Below are positions 35,687 through 48,600 of a stretch of 64,000 bases of DNA, one piece after another; the first letter of the stretch is position 1; every line of letters starts with the position of its first letter. This DNA is from Holacanthus passer (Eukaryota; Chordata; Actinopteri; Pomacanthidae). Position numbers and translations under genes: made by a program. The stretch lies in NCBI GenBank assembly GCA_025331565.1, contig JAFREQ010000017.1:3100001-3164000 (forward strand), read 5' to 3'. The notes under the pieces are model-generated. The model did not search any database. It was not told the DNA's origin and saw nothing but the letters and a program-made list of their open reading frames with translations.

Positions 35687-38600
35687 CTTCACAAACTACC
35701 CATGTTATAGTTGTTGTTATTCTGTTGTTGTTGCTCAGTTTAAAGCTGCATTAACTGATTTCATTCAGTGTCATTCAGTCAGTTATTGACTTTATTAACC
35801 AAGACGACAATGTCAACTTTGCATTAAAAAGGACATCATTGATACTTAATGACCACAGTTATAAATGTTCACAATGACCCGGCTCAGTGTGTTTGTGAGT
35901 GTGGGGAGTTTCTTAGCCTCAAGTCTCTAAAGCCTCGAACTGAACAAGCTCATTTTGTTCTAATGTGGATTGTTTCTCGGCTTTTGGCAGCGCGCCACTT
36001 GTTGTGCATCTTATTATGACTAAGTATCGTGTTTAAGGAAGTAATTTGGCCTTAATATGCTCCGGTTATTTATCCAAAGAGTCTGTCTCAAATATAAGAA
36101 CTTCTTCATACCAAAACCACTCAGTGACCACGGGTTTATTAACATTATTTAGCATTTGAGCATCTTCGCTTTTTAAGAAAAACGTGAAGACGTGTTCCAT
36201 TAGCAGCTCAGTGATATTACAGAACATTATCATAAAAAACAAAAAAAAAAAAAATGCTTTGGATCATTTGCAGTCATGTGATTTATGTGATTTGAAATGA
36301 ATGTAAATGGGCTCAAACATGCAAAAGCACCAGAAAAGACCCTTGAATGTAATTTAGCCGAAATAATAATCAAAGGACCATTGACACATTAAAATATCAG
36401 GTAGCACTATTATGAATGAGGTTATTATTGTTGCTTATTGACATCTTGAATAATGGAGTAGCTCTGACCTTTTCATGGGCCGTGTCCACATCATTTCATT
36501 TTATTTTATTAGTAAATTATTTTGTACTATTTTGTGCATAACTAATACGACATTTGGTAGATGTTTGTCCAAAGCACTGAAATATTTTAACACGCTGTAT
36601 TACAGCTGACTCGGCAGCGTCTCAGTGATTTTTTTCTTCAGGTGCAACATGAATGATTTCATAAGCATTTAACATTGTTTGAAAGCTGAAACACTGAGAT
36701 CTCTACAGTAAAACTGGACACCATTTGTTGCATATGGAGATGGTGTGGTTTTAGAAAATGTAGCCTTCGGGGAGGCTGAAGGGAAAATACATACGTGAAC
36801 CTCTGGGGAAAACTTAGTAACTGATGTAGTAGAATATAGTCGTGAGTGTTGAGGCAGTTTTGTCAGAAGTGAATTCATTCAGCAGGAATTCAGAGAGTCA
36901 GGAAGTCAGCACAAGCACTCTGTCAGTAACACCTACACACTTTCTGAGGCATCTGATCAAAACGAAACCATCCAAAATATCTGAAGTGAACGTTGAATCT
37001 GCCAGAAAATGACTTGGCCTCTAAATGGTGAAATAGCGAAGAGTTAAAGCCGGAGTTGGTAACGTCGAAGAAACCAGATGGAGGATGAAAAATCGTCACC
37101 GCCGGTGGAGAAAACATTTTGTTCCTAAATTGAGTGTTTTCACATTTGACAGAAAACACTTTTTGGTTTAAATCCATGTTCGTCATTACTTTTTACAAAC
37201 GGCAGTAGTGGGGGAAAAAAAAAAGCTGGAGGAATAAAAGGACCGGAGCTCGACAACAACATGTAAAAACACAGCGTTGTGTTTGCAACTGTACTTGAAA
37301 GCCTAATGTGAAATGAGGGTTTCTGTTAAGTGCATGGAAGAAAGAAGAAAAGACCCTGGTTTTGTTTGTTGAATCAAGTTTCATTTTAAATGCACTCTGG
37401 GCTGCAATCAAGGCTCAATTTCTGACTCTCCTGAGAGTTTCAAACGGCTCAGAAAACATTTTGTTACACCTTTCATTGATTGAATAATTCTTGTTTTCTC
37501 TCACCTCCAGCAGCTACACATTGGTAGTTTTCTAATGAGCATATAATGATTTCGCACTCTTACTGTAAAATGGTTAATAAGTAAATAGCTCCATTATTAT
37601 TCATAGTCTATTTTTCTTATATGGTTGCTGTTGGGCAGAAATCAATTACATTATGAAAAGTGATGGACTAATGACTCATGTGGGGAATGGACACAACTGT
37701 TCAGTGTAGCAAAATGCAATTTACAGCCTCAGCGATGATCATACAGCCGAGCATTACATTGCATATTGTTTTATACTGAGCCCTGATTGTGTTTCTGTGT
37801 CCACCTTCTGCAGATCATCTCATAATTATGGAAGTGCTGGTGCACACATCACGTCTGACCTTCAGGCCTGACTGGATCAAGTTCGGAAATCAACAGTTAC
37901 ACAGAAACAGACAAAGCTTCTCATTATTCATTCACATTTTGTTTTTCGGCTTCCCATCAGAACGATATCTCGAGAAATATCTGCACCAGACGTCTGTGTC
38001 TGGAATTTCAACTTTGCATGATTTGGCATGCTACAATTAAGGGGAGAAATATCTGCAAAGGGTGCCGTACACAGCCGGCTGTTCAAAAAATATGCATAAT
38101 TGTAATACAAATCCAACATCACTGCAGCTAATAGCAGCTACAATGATGATATGTGACAGGAGAAGATGTGTGTTAACCATTGAAAGGCGACGAAAAACGC
38201 TGAAAAATAACATGTCTTCTCTCCTCTGTTGACGCCGTGCAGTGATGTCAGTGTAAGTCTGTGTCTGTGTGGGCAGAGAAAACCGCAGGATCCTGCAGAA
38301 TATCATACTTGTAGCAGCGGAGAAAAAAAAAAAGAAGCTTCATTTCCTCATTACTGAAGGACAGGTTAACTTGAATGCTTTCTCCTGAGAGATGCAAGAA
38401 TCGCTTGAGAACTCATCCAGAAAAGCCCACTTGATTGGATTGGGTGAAGTCTCCTGGAACAAATCCTCTGTGTCACTTTTATGTAACGCGTCGCTCTGCT
38501 CCTCTCCTGCTCTTCCCTAATTTGCTTTGTCTTTCTAATATCTGGGTAACAGACATCTCGGTAACACAGGCTCCAGTAATACCAATTACAGTGTGCTGTT

Positions 38601-39044
38601 GGAACGGAGCACGTTTTGCAGGTAGATTAGTCGTTGTATGTTACAGGATGAATACCCAGGAGGCTTTGCTTTGCTTTGCTGTGAACATTTTCTTATTTCA
38701 AATCCCCCAGTGGCCTGAGATGTAACCATGCAGGTGGTTTGTCTAAAAAATATCTTGAAAGCAATAATTGGACACAATGAAAGAAACAAGTGTACAATAT
38801 TTTGCAATCTGATAAAACAACAGCCTCAGAAATGACTGTAGAAAACCTGGATCACAGAGAAACATTATATGAGCAGTTATACTGGGACTTGCAGGTCTAT
38901 ATGTCTATGAGGGTCTGTCAACAAGTCATCCAACCTAAATGACAAGCACCTTCCATAAAAATGCAAAGAGTATGAGCATTTATTTTCTGTTCCTGTTGTA
39001 AAGAAATGCAAATGAATCCTATGAGCTGATCCGCCACCTCTAAG

Positions 39045-39480
39045 ATTAAAAGAGGACTCCACCGATTTAGCATTGCCCTTTTATTGTCGGACACTTTATA
39101 CTTTAAAGGAAGGATCAACAATCGGTGCAGCAGAATGTGACACTTAAATTACCCAGAGTGCACCTTAACTGTTCAATTCGTAATTCAGGCGGGCGATGCT
39201 AGTAGCGGCCGTTGTCGCCTGCGGCTGCTCGCCTCGGCCGGAGATAAGCAGCAAGCTACTGAGGTGTGGTGAGTTCACTTCTTTCTAACTTTGTAGTCTT
39301 CAGATTCAGCTGACATTTATCAGACATTTATCATTTTTTACAATTTATCAGACTTTGCACAGCTCCCTCCGGAGCCTTTTCAAGAGCAAAAAGCCTTTCT
39401 TCACATATGCAGTCGTACTCCCCGAGACCTGTAAACACACTTTGATGTGTAAAATCCGCGCACTTCCCCTTTAAGGTTAG
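39045..39480. repeat. probable dispersed teleost repeat with CpG-rich centre
   Basis: It begins gaggactccaccgatttagc, has a CpG-rich centre near 39188-39242 (gcggccgttgtcgcctgcgg) and ends cgcgcacttcccctttaag. Start and end strings of this kind recur in percomorph genomes as I recall them. Only one copy is in this window, so a repeat search is needed to confirm it. Confidence 0.4.
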
Positions 39481-40537
39481 GCCAGGCTTAGGCGACTAAA
39501 AGTGAGCTGGGATGCAAACAATGGTCTCCGGTGGCGAAGTCAGATGCTTTATATGCTCAACCGTCCACCGCTGACCTCCACTCAGAACTGCAACACACAC
39601 CACCCACTCTGCACAGTCATCTGCTCAAACCACAGAGTAGATTCAGACAGTAGTGATCAAATATAGCTGCCAGGAAGTTCTTCTATTCTTCTATCTGTCT
39701 TCTATCCATGGATCAAATGTGATGCATTTTATATGTACACTGTGTCCTGAAACTTCCTGCTACTCTGAAATGCCACATATTAAATATAAATCTACGGGTG
39801 CAGATGGTTTTGACACACGTGTATGTCGTCCTGAAGAACATCACACACACACACATTTCATATTTCTGACTGTACTCCTGAGAATGGAGAGTCATTATTT
39901 GTGAAAGCACAGGATGTTGCTCTTCAGGAAAACATTTGAACAATGACAGACGTTTCCTTTTTTTTCTGACAGTTTCTGTACAATAAAATGATGCAGCAAC
40001 ACCACACAGAAATATCACATCATATAAGGTTCACAGCCTGGATACTGCAGACCTATTAGAGTAGATTGTGTAATATTGGACAAGTTCCTGCTATTTTGTC
40101 CACCTCCTGTACGCTGGCAAATTGCTAAAATTGCTAACAAGTTCCCTGGTTACCACACGAGGAGGCATAGCAATGAGGACCGCTAAGCTCTGGCGTGCTG
40201 TAAGGGAATTACCAGCACACCGGCAACATGTCTGTGACCAATTACACCTGAGCTCCGGGCGGCGAGTGCGTACGCAGGCTTTAAAGAGAGCTCTGTCACA
40301 CCCAGAATGAGAGACAGGAGTGACCGGGAGCATATTAAAGGAACCTGAAGTGATTTCTGCTTTTCTGTTATGTATTATAATAACCAGGGAAAAAGCATCA
40401 ATTGTGACAAGTGTTTAGCGGATGCATAAACTATTCCATCTCATTACGTTCTCCAATAAGTTGGCCGAGGCAATTTCCTTTCAACACTTGACCTTTCAGA
40501 CAAGCATATTAAATGCATCTGTTTTGCTTTGCGTGCA

Positions 40538-40565
<28 letters not shown>
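40538..40565 (+). repeat. TG microsatellite followed by G-run
   Basis: Fourteen TG units, then ggttggggggggctg. The G-rich end has three G-runs, one short of a standard G-quadruplex. Confidence 0.95.
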
Positions 40566-40568
<3 letters not shown>

Positions 40569-43175
40569 TGGGGGGGGCTGTTAATGCATCATACTGTAGA
40601 TGTGTTTCTGCTTTTACTAAAACGTCAGGAGAATGGATGCAGCTCCCGCCTCGTGGACGCAGGAAACGGGGACAGACAGTGGGAGAAGCGGCTCAGACGG
40701 GCATTACACTCATTTTTTCTCATCAGCCCTCTGCCATATTTTAATATTGTGTTAAGCTCATTGGGATGCATAGAAGAGAAAAGGGAAACAGAGATGAAAT
40801 TGACTGATTCGCTGCCTCGCACAAATGGAAACAAATTCCATGTGACACTCCTCAGCACAGGGAGATGGGCTCTTTCCTCACAGTGGCCACAACCAATAAG
40901 CATTATTCCTCCTGCTATACATCATACCCAATCCCTACAGTAAAGCCTTTTTCCTTTCCCTAATCACATATTGTTGGGAGAGCAGTTCTGGTAAGCCGCT
41001 TTTGGCTGAAGTTTATTGATACAGTGACTAAAGTTTTGCATCATATTATTTTGGAAGTGGTTCTCCGTCTGGTAATTCTTCTGATACGACGAGCCAGACA
41101 ATGAATAGGAGATAACATTTTTGGCCTGGAGGGAGGAAGAAGCACAGAAGCAGAACAGTTAAATATCCAGACGCTTTTTTTTTTTTTTTTTCCACATCAG
41201 TGCAGCAAGGCCTCATCAACAAGAAATTAAATTTACTCCTGAGCTTCACACAAAAACTTTCCCCATCCTGTAATAAAACACAAAGAGAGACACAATGCTT
41301 TTCCCTCATCACGGCCGCAGACAGTAATGGATCTGATTATCTCCGCTATCACACGGGTCACTGACAATTACCTGTTGTTTAAAGGTAATCATGTCAGTCT
41401 GTCAATCTTTTTTCCTCTAAACCCAACATGCACGGCACGTGAAGCAAAATATAGTCTGAGCTTTGTTGCACTGATTTTTTTCTGTGTTCTCTTTTTGATT
41501 GAAAAATGCAGCTTATGAAACCCTTTATGTTTTTAATCAAGGAAAGCTATTACTTCATCATCATCAATATGATACAGATCCCAGTACAAAAAGCGTTTGA
41601 TGTAGGATCATGTTGAATGGAGCGATGTGTCATGAGGTGATTGGATCATAGGTCACTTCAGGTTACCTCTGAGTTACTTGCTACTAATTTTTGTCGGTTC
41701 CTTAATCAAGTGCATGTTGAAACACACGGCATCTTTTCATGGAAAATGACTAAATGATGTTTATTTGGATTCTCTGAACTAATGAGCTGATTGTTGTGCA
41801 CGTGCACACGAAAGAAGCACAAATGAACATGTTCATTGTTTTGGTCTCAAACCTACTGACAACAAAACAAAATGATGTAGCACGAGTTGAGGACGAGATT
41901 AATACGCTTCCAAAAAATCAATGGGTATGTTGGACTCTCTAGATTTCACAGGTTGTTGATCCCAAGATGAAGATGTTTGGACTCCTCCATTATTTCATGT
42001 TTTATCAAACTGTGCATTATTTCTCTGATTATATTCAGGTAATCGTTGCTCAGCAGGTCCCTGATTGCACATTTGCTCGTTCTAAGAGTTTCTTTGACTC
42101 CGAAAGATAAAACTCCTTCTGTGATTTCTAAAGAGTTCAAACGGCCACATGTGACAATAGAACAGTAAAAGTGTGTTTTTGTGCTGTCGCTTCAGTCTCA
42201 CATGAAAATTAATGTTTTTCCTCATAGGAAAGATGAACAAGTGCTTCAGGAAGTAGGAAACCATTTTTAATCATGTTAATGGCTCTTAAAGAATTTATAG
42301 CTCGGCCTTTTTCTGATATAAAAAAAAATCTTTGTTTGGCTTTTATTGATTTAATTTAATTTAATGTACTTCATACTTTTTATGGTTATTACTATTGTAA
42401 TGTAAAGTCTGGATGTGACTGTTTTGTCAAATAACAGATCTGTATTCTTTACTAATGTTATTGTGTAATTTGTGTGAACAATGTTTATTTGCAAAGTTTA
42501 TTTTTGCTCATTTATTTGATCTAATTCATGTTTGTTACTTCAATCTGGAAATTTGGCATCTAAATGAATAAATGAATATCGATTAGTCGTGACCTCTCGA
42601 TGGCAGCTCTGCTTCAGTGTGACGAGCTCAGATAGTGAGTTTATTGTGTTTCCCTCCTCTGATATTTCCTCGTAAGTAGTCGTGACGCGTGTTATCTCAT
42701 AAACTACCCTCTTTAAGATCGTCAATTAAGGTCACAGCCGCAGACACGAGGGCGGCAGAATCGACACTCCCATAAGTTTCTGATCATACCCATCAGCCAT
42801 TGGGATTTTCTGTGACAGGGGCGGGGAGGAAAATTGCTTTAACAGAAAAGCCGGAAACTAATTTACACAAGATCAAAAGCATGAAAGAGCACTTCTGTGG
42901 AGAGATGATAAGCCTTCAAGGCCACTGCCAGAGCCCCAGGACAGCGCTCTGGTCTCAGCCGTGTGGACACTTCCTCTGACCACCTGTGTCCATCGTTGTC
43001 CAAGAGACAAGCCACAGGGATGCTTTAACAGGAACGGCTGAGCGGCTGATAAATGGAGAGCAACGGTGAGGAGGCAGATAAACAAAACACGGTCAGAGAT
43101 AAGGGGCGTGGGGAGGGTGCTGCGCGCTATCGTGTAGAAAGTAATTTTCATACATTACACTTCAAAAGGTTGGAG

Positions 43176-43176
<1 letters not shown>

Positions 43177-43226
<50 letters not shown>
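43177..43226 (+). repeat. TG microsatellite (25 units)
   Basis: A perfect TG repeat of 50 bases, the longest dinucleotide array in the window; probably polymorphic. Confidence 0.97.
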
Positions 43227-43229
<3 letters not shown>

Positions 43230-45188
43230 AAGCAGGACAACAAACAGGAGTGATTATTCATGATCATTCTTGAGGCACAGTAATATTTTGTTACCTCTAT
43301 TATCAGGCCAGTGTGACTCTGACCTTTGACCCCTCTTATTCTTAGCTGCTTGTGATGTTGGGGATGGAGAGATTTTAAGCTAATTTCCCTCTTTAACTCA
43401 TTGGACTGCAAGTCACTCTGAATAATAGAGTCAGCTAAATGATGTTAATGTGAATTTAAGCAAGCATCTCATTATCATGTTGGATTTAGTTTCTTTTTTC
43501 TGCACGACTCGCACAGTATTGGTCCAGTTGTGGGTTTCAACGTCGGCGCAGATGTTTTTGTAGCTGCTTTTTCAAACGATGCCATATTTTGTCTTTTTCT
43601 CACAACTTTTCTGTATCTGTGCTGCCAACTTTTTTTTTTTATTATTGTAACTTAATTTCATAGTAGTTGATTTGTTCAGTTTACATTATTTAAATGTCAT
43701 GATGAATCACAATGAGGCGACTTGCGAGTGTTTTGAAGAAATATTTATCATATTTCCCACGGTGGCGTTCATACTGATAGTGAGTGATTGGCAGGCTTTC
43801 ATGTGCTGAGGCAGTATGTGACAAAGTGTTCAGGCAGCCTTATGAGGAAAAACATGTTTTCACTTAAGTTTTTTTTTTTTGCTTCTGTCCACTTTGCTGC
43901 ACCGCCTGCCAGCGTTAATAGACCTGAAAGGACACAGAGAGCAACTGTACAGGAACAGAAATATAAAAACCACACACAGATCAGGTGAAACCGTAACCTT
44001 AACTCTTCCTGCGTCGTTCATCTTTTTTTTTTTTCCCTCAGCACTCTTGAAGTCCAATGTCAGCTCCCTTGTGCAAACTCTGCAGGAGCTCCGGCTCCAG
44101 CTGACAATCCCACAAAAGACTTTCATCAAAGTTAACTTCTGATGGCTCCGTTTGAAGGTGACATTAAAAAAAACATTCATCCAAATATGCAAAAATATGA
44201 AAATCAGCTGCTTCTTAAGCAGCAGTGGAAAAACCTCAATACTCTTGATATTTCTGAGCTTCACACTAGTATTTGCATTCATGAGAAATATCTTTCTATC
44301 TGTGAACAATAAATCTTGATCAAGATATTTGTCTCGCTTTATTAAACTTATTAAAGGTATTTATCAGCTCGGACACACTGATATTTAAATAAGAGTTAGA
44401 TTTCACAATGCAGGTTTCATAACAGTTTGTCAACTCGCAGAAGCCAATAGGAAGAGGCACATTCATTAATGCACTTGCCGCCAGTCATCTGCCGTGACCT
44501 TAAATTTCCTATCCGAGAACTTAATAGAAGCACTGATAAATGTAGAAAAACACGCTGCAGTTTATCACTCTTCACCTGACCCGGCTGTAAAACCTGCCAG
44601 AATTGACAAATGTCTAAGAATGGTTATTTTTCAATTTTGCGAGCTGCTATCGCTGCAGCACTATATTTCAATTAACTTATCTAAGACCCAGTGAAAATGT
44701 GCTTATAAAAAGGGGGGACTGCATCATTAAAGTGAATAAAAGTACTATTATCCCACTGCAGATAATAACCATCACTGAAACCCCGTCACGGTGCAAGTCG
44801 TTCTACACCTTATTTAGCTACATAATGTTATTTAATTTAATTTAATGGTCATCTGACATTGGATTGTCATTTTTTATTGAACTGCTCTTGGAATGTGCTT
44901 ATTAACCATTTAAGGTGGTATCCTCTCGTGGTGAAGACGGCGGAGCACGAGCGGCTCCGGGCGAGAGTTTAACTTGACTTCTGACTGCAAGTTTGACTTC
45001 TTGACACCCAAGATAGCAAATCCAGGTGTGGGATGAGAGACGCTGATCTCTCTCATAGTCGCTCCTATAATAGCTACCATCAAGGTGCCCTTAAGCAAAG
45101 CACCAGTCTTTATGTTTTACAAGTGGAGCTGAAGAGGAGAGGAAATAAAGGAAGGCTGGGTGGCTGCCAGCGGTGGAAAACAGGCTGC

Positions 45189-45380
45189 TTTAAAAGAATA
45201 GTTTGACTTTTTTTTTTTTTTTTTTTGGAAAAACAGTTATTTGCTTTCTGGAGTTTCTGGAGAATAAGAGGAGAAGAGCGACACCATTTTTAATGTCTAT
45301 CCTTTAAATATAAGACGACAGCCTGCAGACGATTAGCTTAGCTTAGCATAAAGACTGGAAACAGGGGGAAACAGCTAGCC
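45189..45380 (+). repeat. dispersed teleost repeat (GCTTAGCTTAGC family), plus copy
   Basis: It starts ttaaaagaatagtttgac, continues with a T-run (about 45208-45226), ttatttgctttctgg, then gattagcttagcttagcat, aaagactggaaacaggggg and aaacagctagcc. The same element is present in reverse at 29860-30000. The T-run inside this copy seems to be a local expansion. It lies directly before a second retroposon-like fragment at 45436-45600. Confidence 0.8.
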
Positions 45381-45435
45381 TTAAATAAGCACAGGCAAAG
45401 TTTGCTCTGTCAATTTCTTTAATAACTATTGCATT

Positions 45436-45600
45436 GATAAGGATAAGATAAGATAAGATTCTTTATTGATCCCCCATAGGGGACATTTGGGAACAAAGTC
45501 TGTTATCTAAATTTGAAGTTGCCTTTACATATTGTTCTTCCTCCTTAAAAGAACGCACAGCAGCCATGACTCCCTCCCTCATGAACAAAAAAAACAGACC
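45436..45600 (-). mobile_element. truncated LINE-like 3' end with GATAA tail
   Basis: On the minus strand this ends with gtcccctatgggggatcaat, aaagaatc and a run of tatct-type units. A short C/G hairpin before gatcaataaag and a pentamer tail form a common 3' end of fish non-LTR retrotransposons as I recall. The upstream part to about 45600 shows no recognisable reverse-transcriptase reading frame, so it is a 5'-truncated fragment. The clade is not assigned. Confidence 0.5.
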
Positions 45601-48029
45601 AGCTTGAGCATACTGCTGTTTAAGCAAAAGAGGCTGTGGTCGCATTAATGGACGAGGGGGCAGCGGGTCGAACCGAGCTGGTCGGAGGATCAGCCAGGTC
45701 AGAGGGAGGAGGAGACTGTGGTTGGCTGCAGGTCACGCTGTGGCTTCGCTGTGAGACGAGCTCGGGAGGGTGGTGTGATTGAATCGACGAGCTGAGCGAG
45801 GCTTCGTCTGATCACTAAACGATGTTGTCTGACCGGCTACATTGCTTCTAACTCTTTGAATGTGGAAATACTGTTTCTCAAACAAAGCCTTTAAACTGAC
45901 AGGTCTTCCAGTTTGATCGTGTGTGCATACAATTTATAGTGGTGTGTTGTTGTGTTATGTTGTGAACAGAACACTGGTTCTGTATATGTATAGTATAGGT
46001 TGGTATTTACAGTGATATGTTTCTTATTCTTGTAAATAAATGTAGTTTGTTGTTTGTAAAGATTTGTCACTTTTCTGTTGAAGGGACATGTTCTGGGTTA
46101 TAACAGGAAGTTTTATTTTGTAAAGCTGTATCTGCTGAGCTGCAGGGAACTTTACTTCCTCTCTTCACCTGGCCTGTCTTCTGAGAAGGTACTGTTTCCT
46201 CTGCTGTGTTTACTGTCAGCAATGTTTGATATGCGATGCTGAGTTGCTCTGAACAAACGTAAAGTTGTGTCGACGTGGTCGTGGTTTAGCTGCGGTTTGT
46301 TTGTTTTTATGCTTAAATCTGTTAATTAAGGAGAAGTTGTTGTGACATGTGAGCAGCAGAGCTACTCAAGTGTTTTTCTGCAACTTGATGCTGCTGGACC
46401 TTAATACAAATTACACCTTGACCCCTGATTGAACAGCTGTACACATGCATTTGTTATAATTACATTACTTATGATCAAAAGCCAGTTTTGCAAACACAGC
46501 CAAACATCAAGCAAGTGCAACAACACATGACAAAGCAAACCAGCTGACACTTCTTACCAGCGACTCGTCCGGCCTCAGCTCAGAGCTGCACTTTCACATC
46601 TCTCACGTTGCTTGTCTGTGTGATGTTCTGTGTGATGTTCCTTGACCAGAACTGTCTACAAGTTCTAAAATTAGTCTGTTGCTTCTCAGAAAACTCTTGT
46701 AGTAAGAGCCTTCGGTCCGGGGCTGAACATTATTGTGTGCTTCTGTGAGTGTGACGGGTAGATTTGGTTTCAAAGGGGATGAAGATCTTACAGAACGAAG
46801 GATGAACAGAAGTAGATATGAACGACTCGTTTCAAGCTCACTGCTCTTCATCTGGTAACATTAGTTCAACTGTGTGTGTCTGATGATTCATATCTGAAGA
46901 TGTTATGATGATTATTCCAACTTTCCTACTGTTGATTCTCTCAAACATTTTTTTTTTTTTTTTTTCCCAACATATTTTATATATTGTTGATGTGCGGGGG
47001 GGTCCCTGCTGGGGGAAAGAGCAGTCAGGCTTGCGACAAATGTGTTCAGGGCTATTAGAGAGAGCAGCCTCATGTAGGCAACTCAGTGTGAGGAAATCAG
47101 CTTTTTATAGGCAGTAATATTTTATCGATACAACATAAGGTGTTGGATAATGTCACGAGCAGCTGGTGTTCCACGACAGCTGCAGCTGTTAACGGGAATT
47201 ACCGGGGAAATCTCAACGACTCTGTTCAAACATGGAAGCTATTGTGCAGGCAATAAAAAAATAAGTAAAATCAATAAAAATAGAACATTTTAAGCCACTC
47301 GAGATAACAGAACGAAAAATCTGTACATCATTTGGACAAAACATGATCGCTGCCCAGAAATCAGCCTGTAGAGCCTGCATCCTATTTTCTATCTACTTGT
47401 TTTCTAACAGTCCATAACACAGCAAATGTTGGTGACTAATTTTACTCCTGCCACCTAAAAAGAGGCCTGTGACTGTTTTTAGGGAACATGACATAGTTTA
47501 TTGACAGCAGCTTTACAAAGAAGGTCAATGAAACGTTATTGTCTTTGTACTGTTTTCAATTAAGCATATGTCAAAAAGGAAATGATCACATTCTGTTTCA
47601 TTTCTGTTTTACGCTGTGTCCCAACTTTCTTGGAATCACAGTTTAAATGGAGTCGAGGTCACAGAGTGAATGTTGAGCTCCTCCATTTGAATCCATGCCA
47701 TAATAATGTGGGCTGCTCTAATTGCAAATCAAGGATCCCCAGCAATGCAGAGTAAATGTGGTGGCCAATACTGATCTGTATATTAGCACGACAGAAAACA
47801 TTTGTTCATATTATGTTATACTTCTTTAGGGAGAAGCAGTAGGATAAACAACATGAGAATATACTGTAATATTATATCATGGTAGTTTGGTCTTTTCTCT
47901 CTCCGCTCTACTCATTTGTCCCTGAAAATATCCTCCGCCGAAAGAAGAAAATATAAAACAAAAAACCTTTTACATTTCTGATCATAAACCAAAGATGCAA
48001 AAAAGATTAAATTCATATCTTATTCTCTT

Positions 48030-48600
48030 ACATTCCCGTGCACCTCCGCTCTCCTTTCCTCTCCTTTCCTCTCGGCACATTTTCAGCTCATGTCTCTCTT
48101 CACCTGCTTTCTCCACACGTTTTCACATCTCATTTCTTATCCTCTCCTCGCTTTCATTTCCTCGCTTTCTCTTTCTCACTCCTCAAATCCAGACGTCCCC
48201 TTCTCACCAATTCTCCACTCCTCTCCTCTTGGCTCCTCATCGCACGTTTTTCTCCTCTCTCCTTCTTTTAACTTCAGCTTTTCACTCTTTTCTCACTCCT
48301 TCTCCTCCTCTCGTCCCTCTTCCCCTCCTGCTCCACACACTTCCTTCTGTCCTCTCCTCTTTGCTCTTTCACTCCTTTTCACACTCTCTCTCCTTCATTC
48401 CTCCTCCCTTTCTTCACTTTCTCTTTCACTCCTTTCTTCTCTTCATCCTTTCATCATTGGAAACTTTGCACATATAACGACTAGTACATCTAAAAGCTTT
48501 CAGTCATTCAGTGATTCCTTGTCTCCTTCCTTCACTCCTCACTCCTTTCCTACCCTTTATGCTCTCTTGCTTCCATCTCTTCTTCTCTCCTCTCAGTCTT
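48030..48600 (+). repeat. long pyrimidine-rich low-complexity tract
   Basis: More than 500 bases in which the + strand is overwhelmingly C and T (tctcctttcctctcctttcc and similar words), with few purine interruptions. The long S/L/F/H/P-rich frames here (47995-48477, 48090-48674) are produced by this composition. It is degenerate and not a simple tandem array. Confidence 0.85.

Larger units (their letters stand above)
1..35705 (+). other. nectin1: nectin-1 gene, 3' part (gene span within window)
   Basis: This entry gathers the exons listed separately below. Nectins are calcium-independent immunoglobulin-family adhesion proteins of the plasma membrane that act at adherens junctions and synapses; human nectin-1 is also the cell receptor for herpes simplex virus through its first Ig domain, which is not in this window. 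Identity rests on the order and sequence of the tail exons: a membrane segment starting EKP.PQ, then RQQK, TDLPPAHKP, DIQ joined to VVHLD, and LQPPYYDM. The same order occurs in the human beta (HIgR) isoform as I recall it. Junction phases are 1 (into 4312), 2 (4459/12603), 0 (12696/18389) and 0 (18490 to 22781 or 33096). The alpha isoform tail, with its afadin-binding C-terminus, is not seen here and is probably upstream. Assignment to the a or b teleost paralogue is not possible from this window. Confidence 0.88.
33336..35705 (+). other. nectin1: nectin-1 3' UTR
   Basis: Untranslated sequence after TGA 33333-33335. It is AT-rich and U-rich, and contains a run of 26 T at 33655-33680, a run of 16 A at 33898-33913, TTA repeats at 34201-34234 and 35214-35240, an AT repeat at 35423-35443, and one Pumilio-type word TGTAAATA at 35620-35627. 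Three poly(A) signals lie at 34329, 34909 and 35681; the last is followed by GT-rich sequence, so I place the probable gene end near 35705. The A-runs could cause false poly(A) calls in oligo-dT primed libraries. The length is inference; transcript data would decide it. Confidence 0.65.
35706..45188 (+). other. intergenic sequence downstream of nectin1, first part
   Basis: No exon or RNA gene is supported. The sequence is AT-rich and unremarkable apart from a probable dispersed repeat at 39045-39480, a TG microsatellite followed by a G-run at 40538-40576, a TG microsatellite at 43177-43226 and T-runs at about 41177-41191 and 44022-44035. The longest frames (40422-40943, 43860-44309 minus) are driven by the TG tract or AT-rich sequence and have no domain. 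Confidence 0.55.

Noticed and set aside
43177..43226. Regular array considered as a CRISPR-like or satellite structure
   Set aside because: It is a plain TG microsatellite; no repeat-spacer structure occurs anywhere in the window.
43860..44309. 149-codon minus-strand frame
   Set aside because: Lysine/phenylalanine-rich from AT-rich sequence and T-runs; no domain.
45083..45104. String caaggtgcccttaagcaaag, seen in many fish sequences
   Set aside because: Too short to assign a repeat; it may belong to a family also touching 14815-14836 but the two do not align well.
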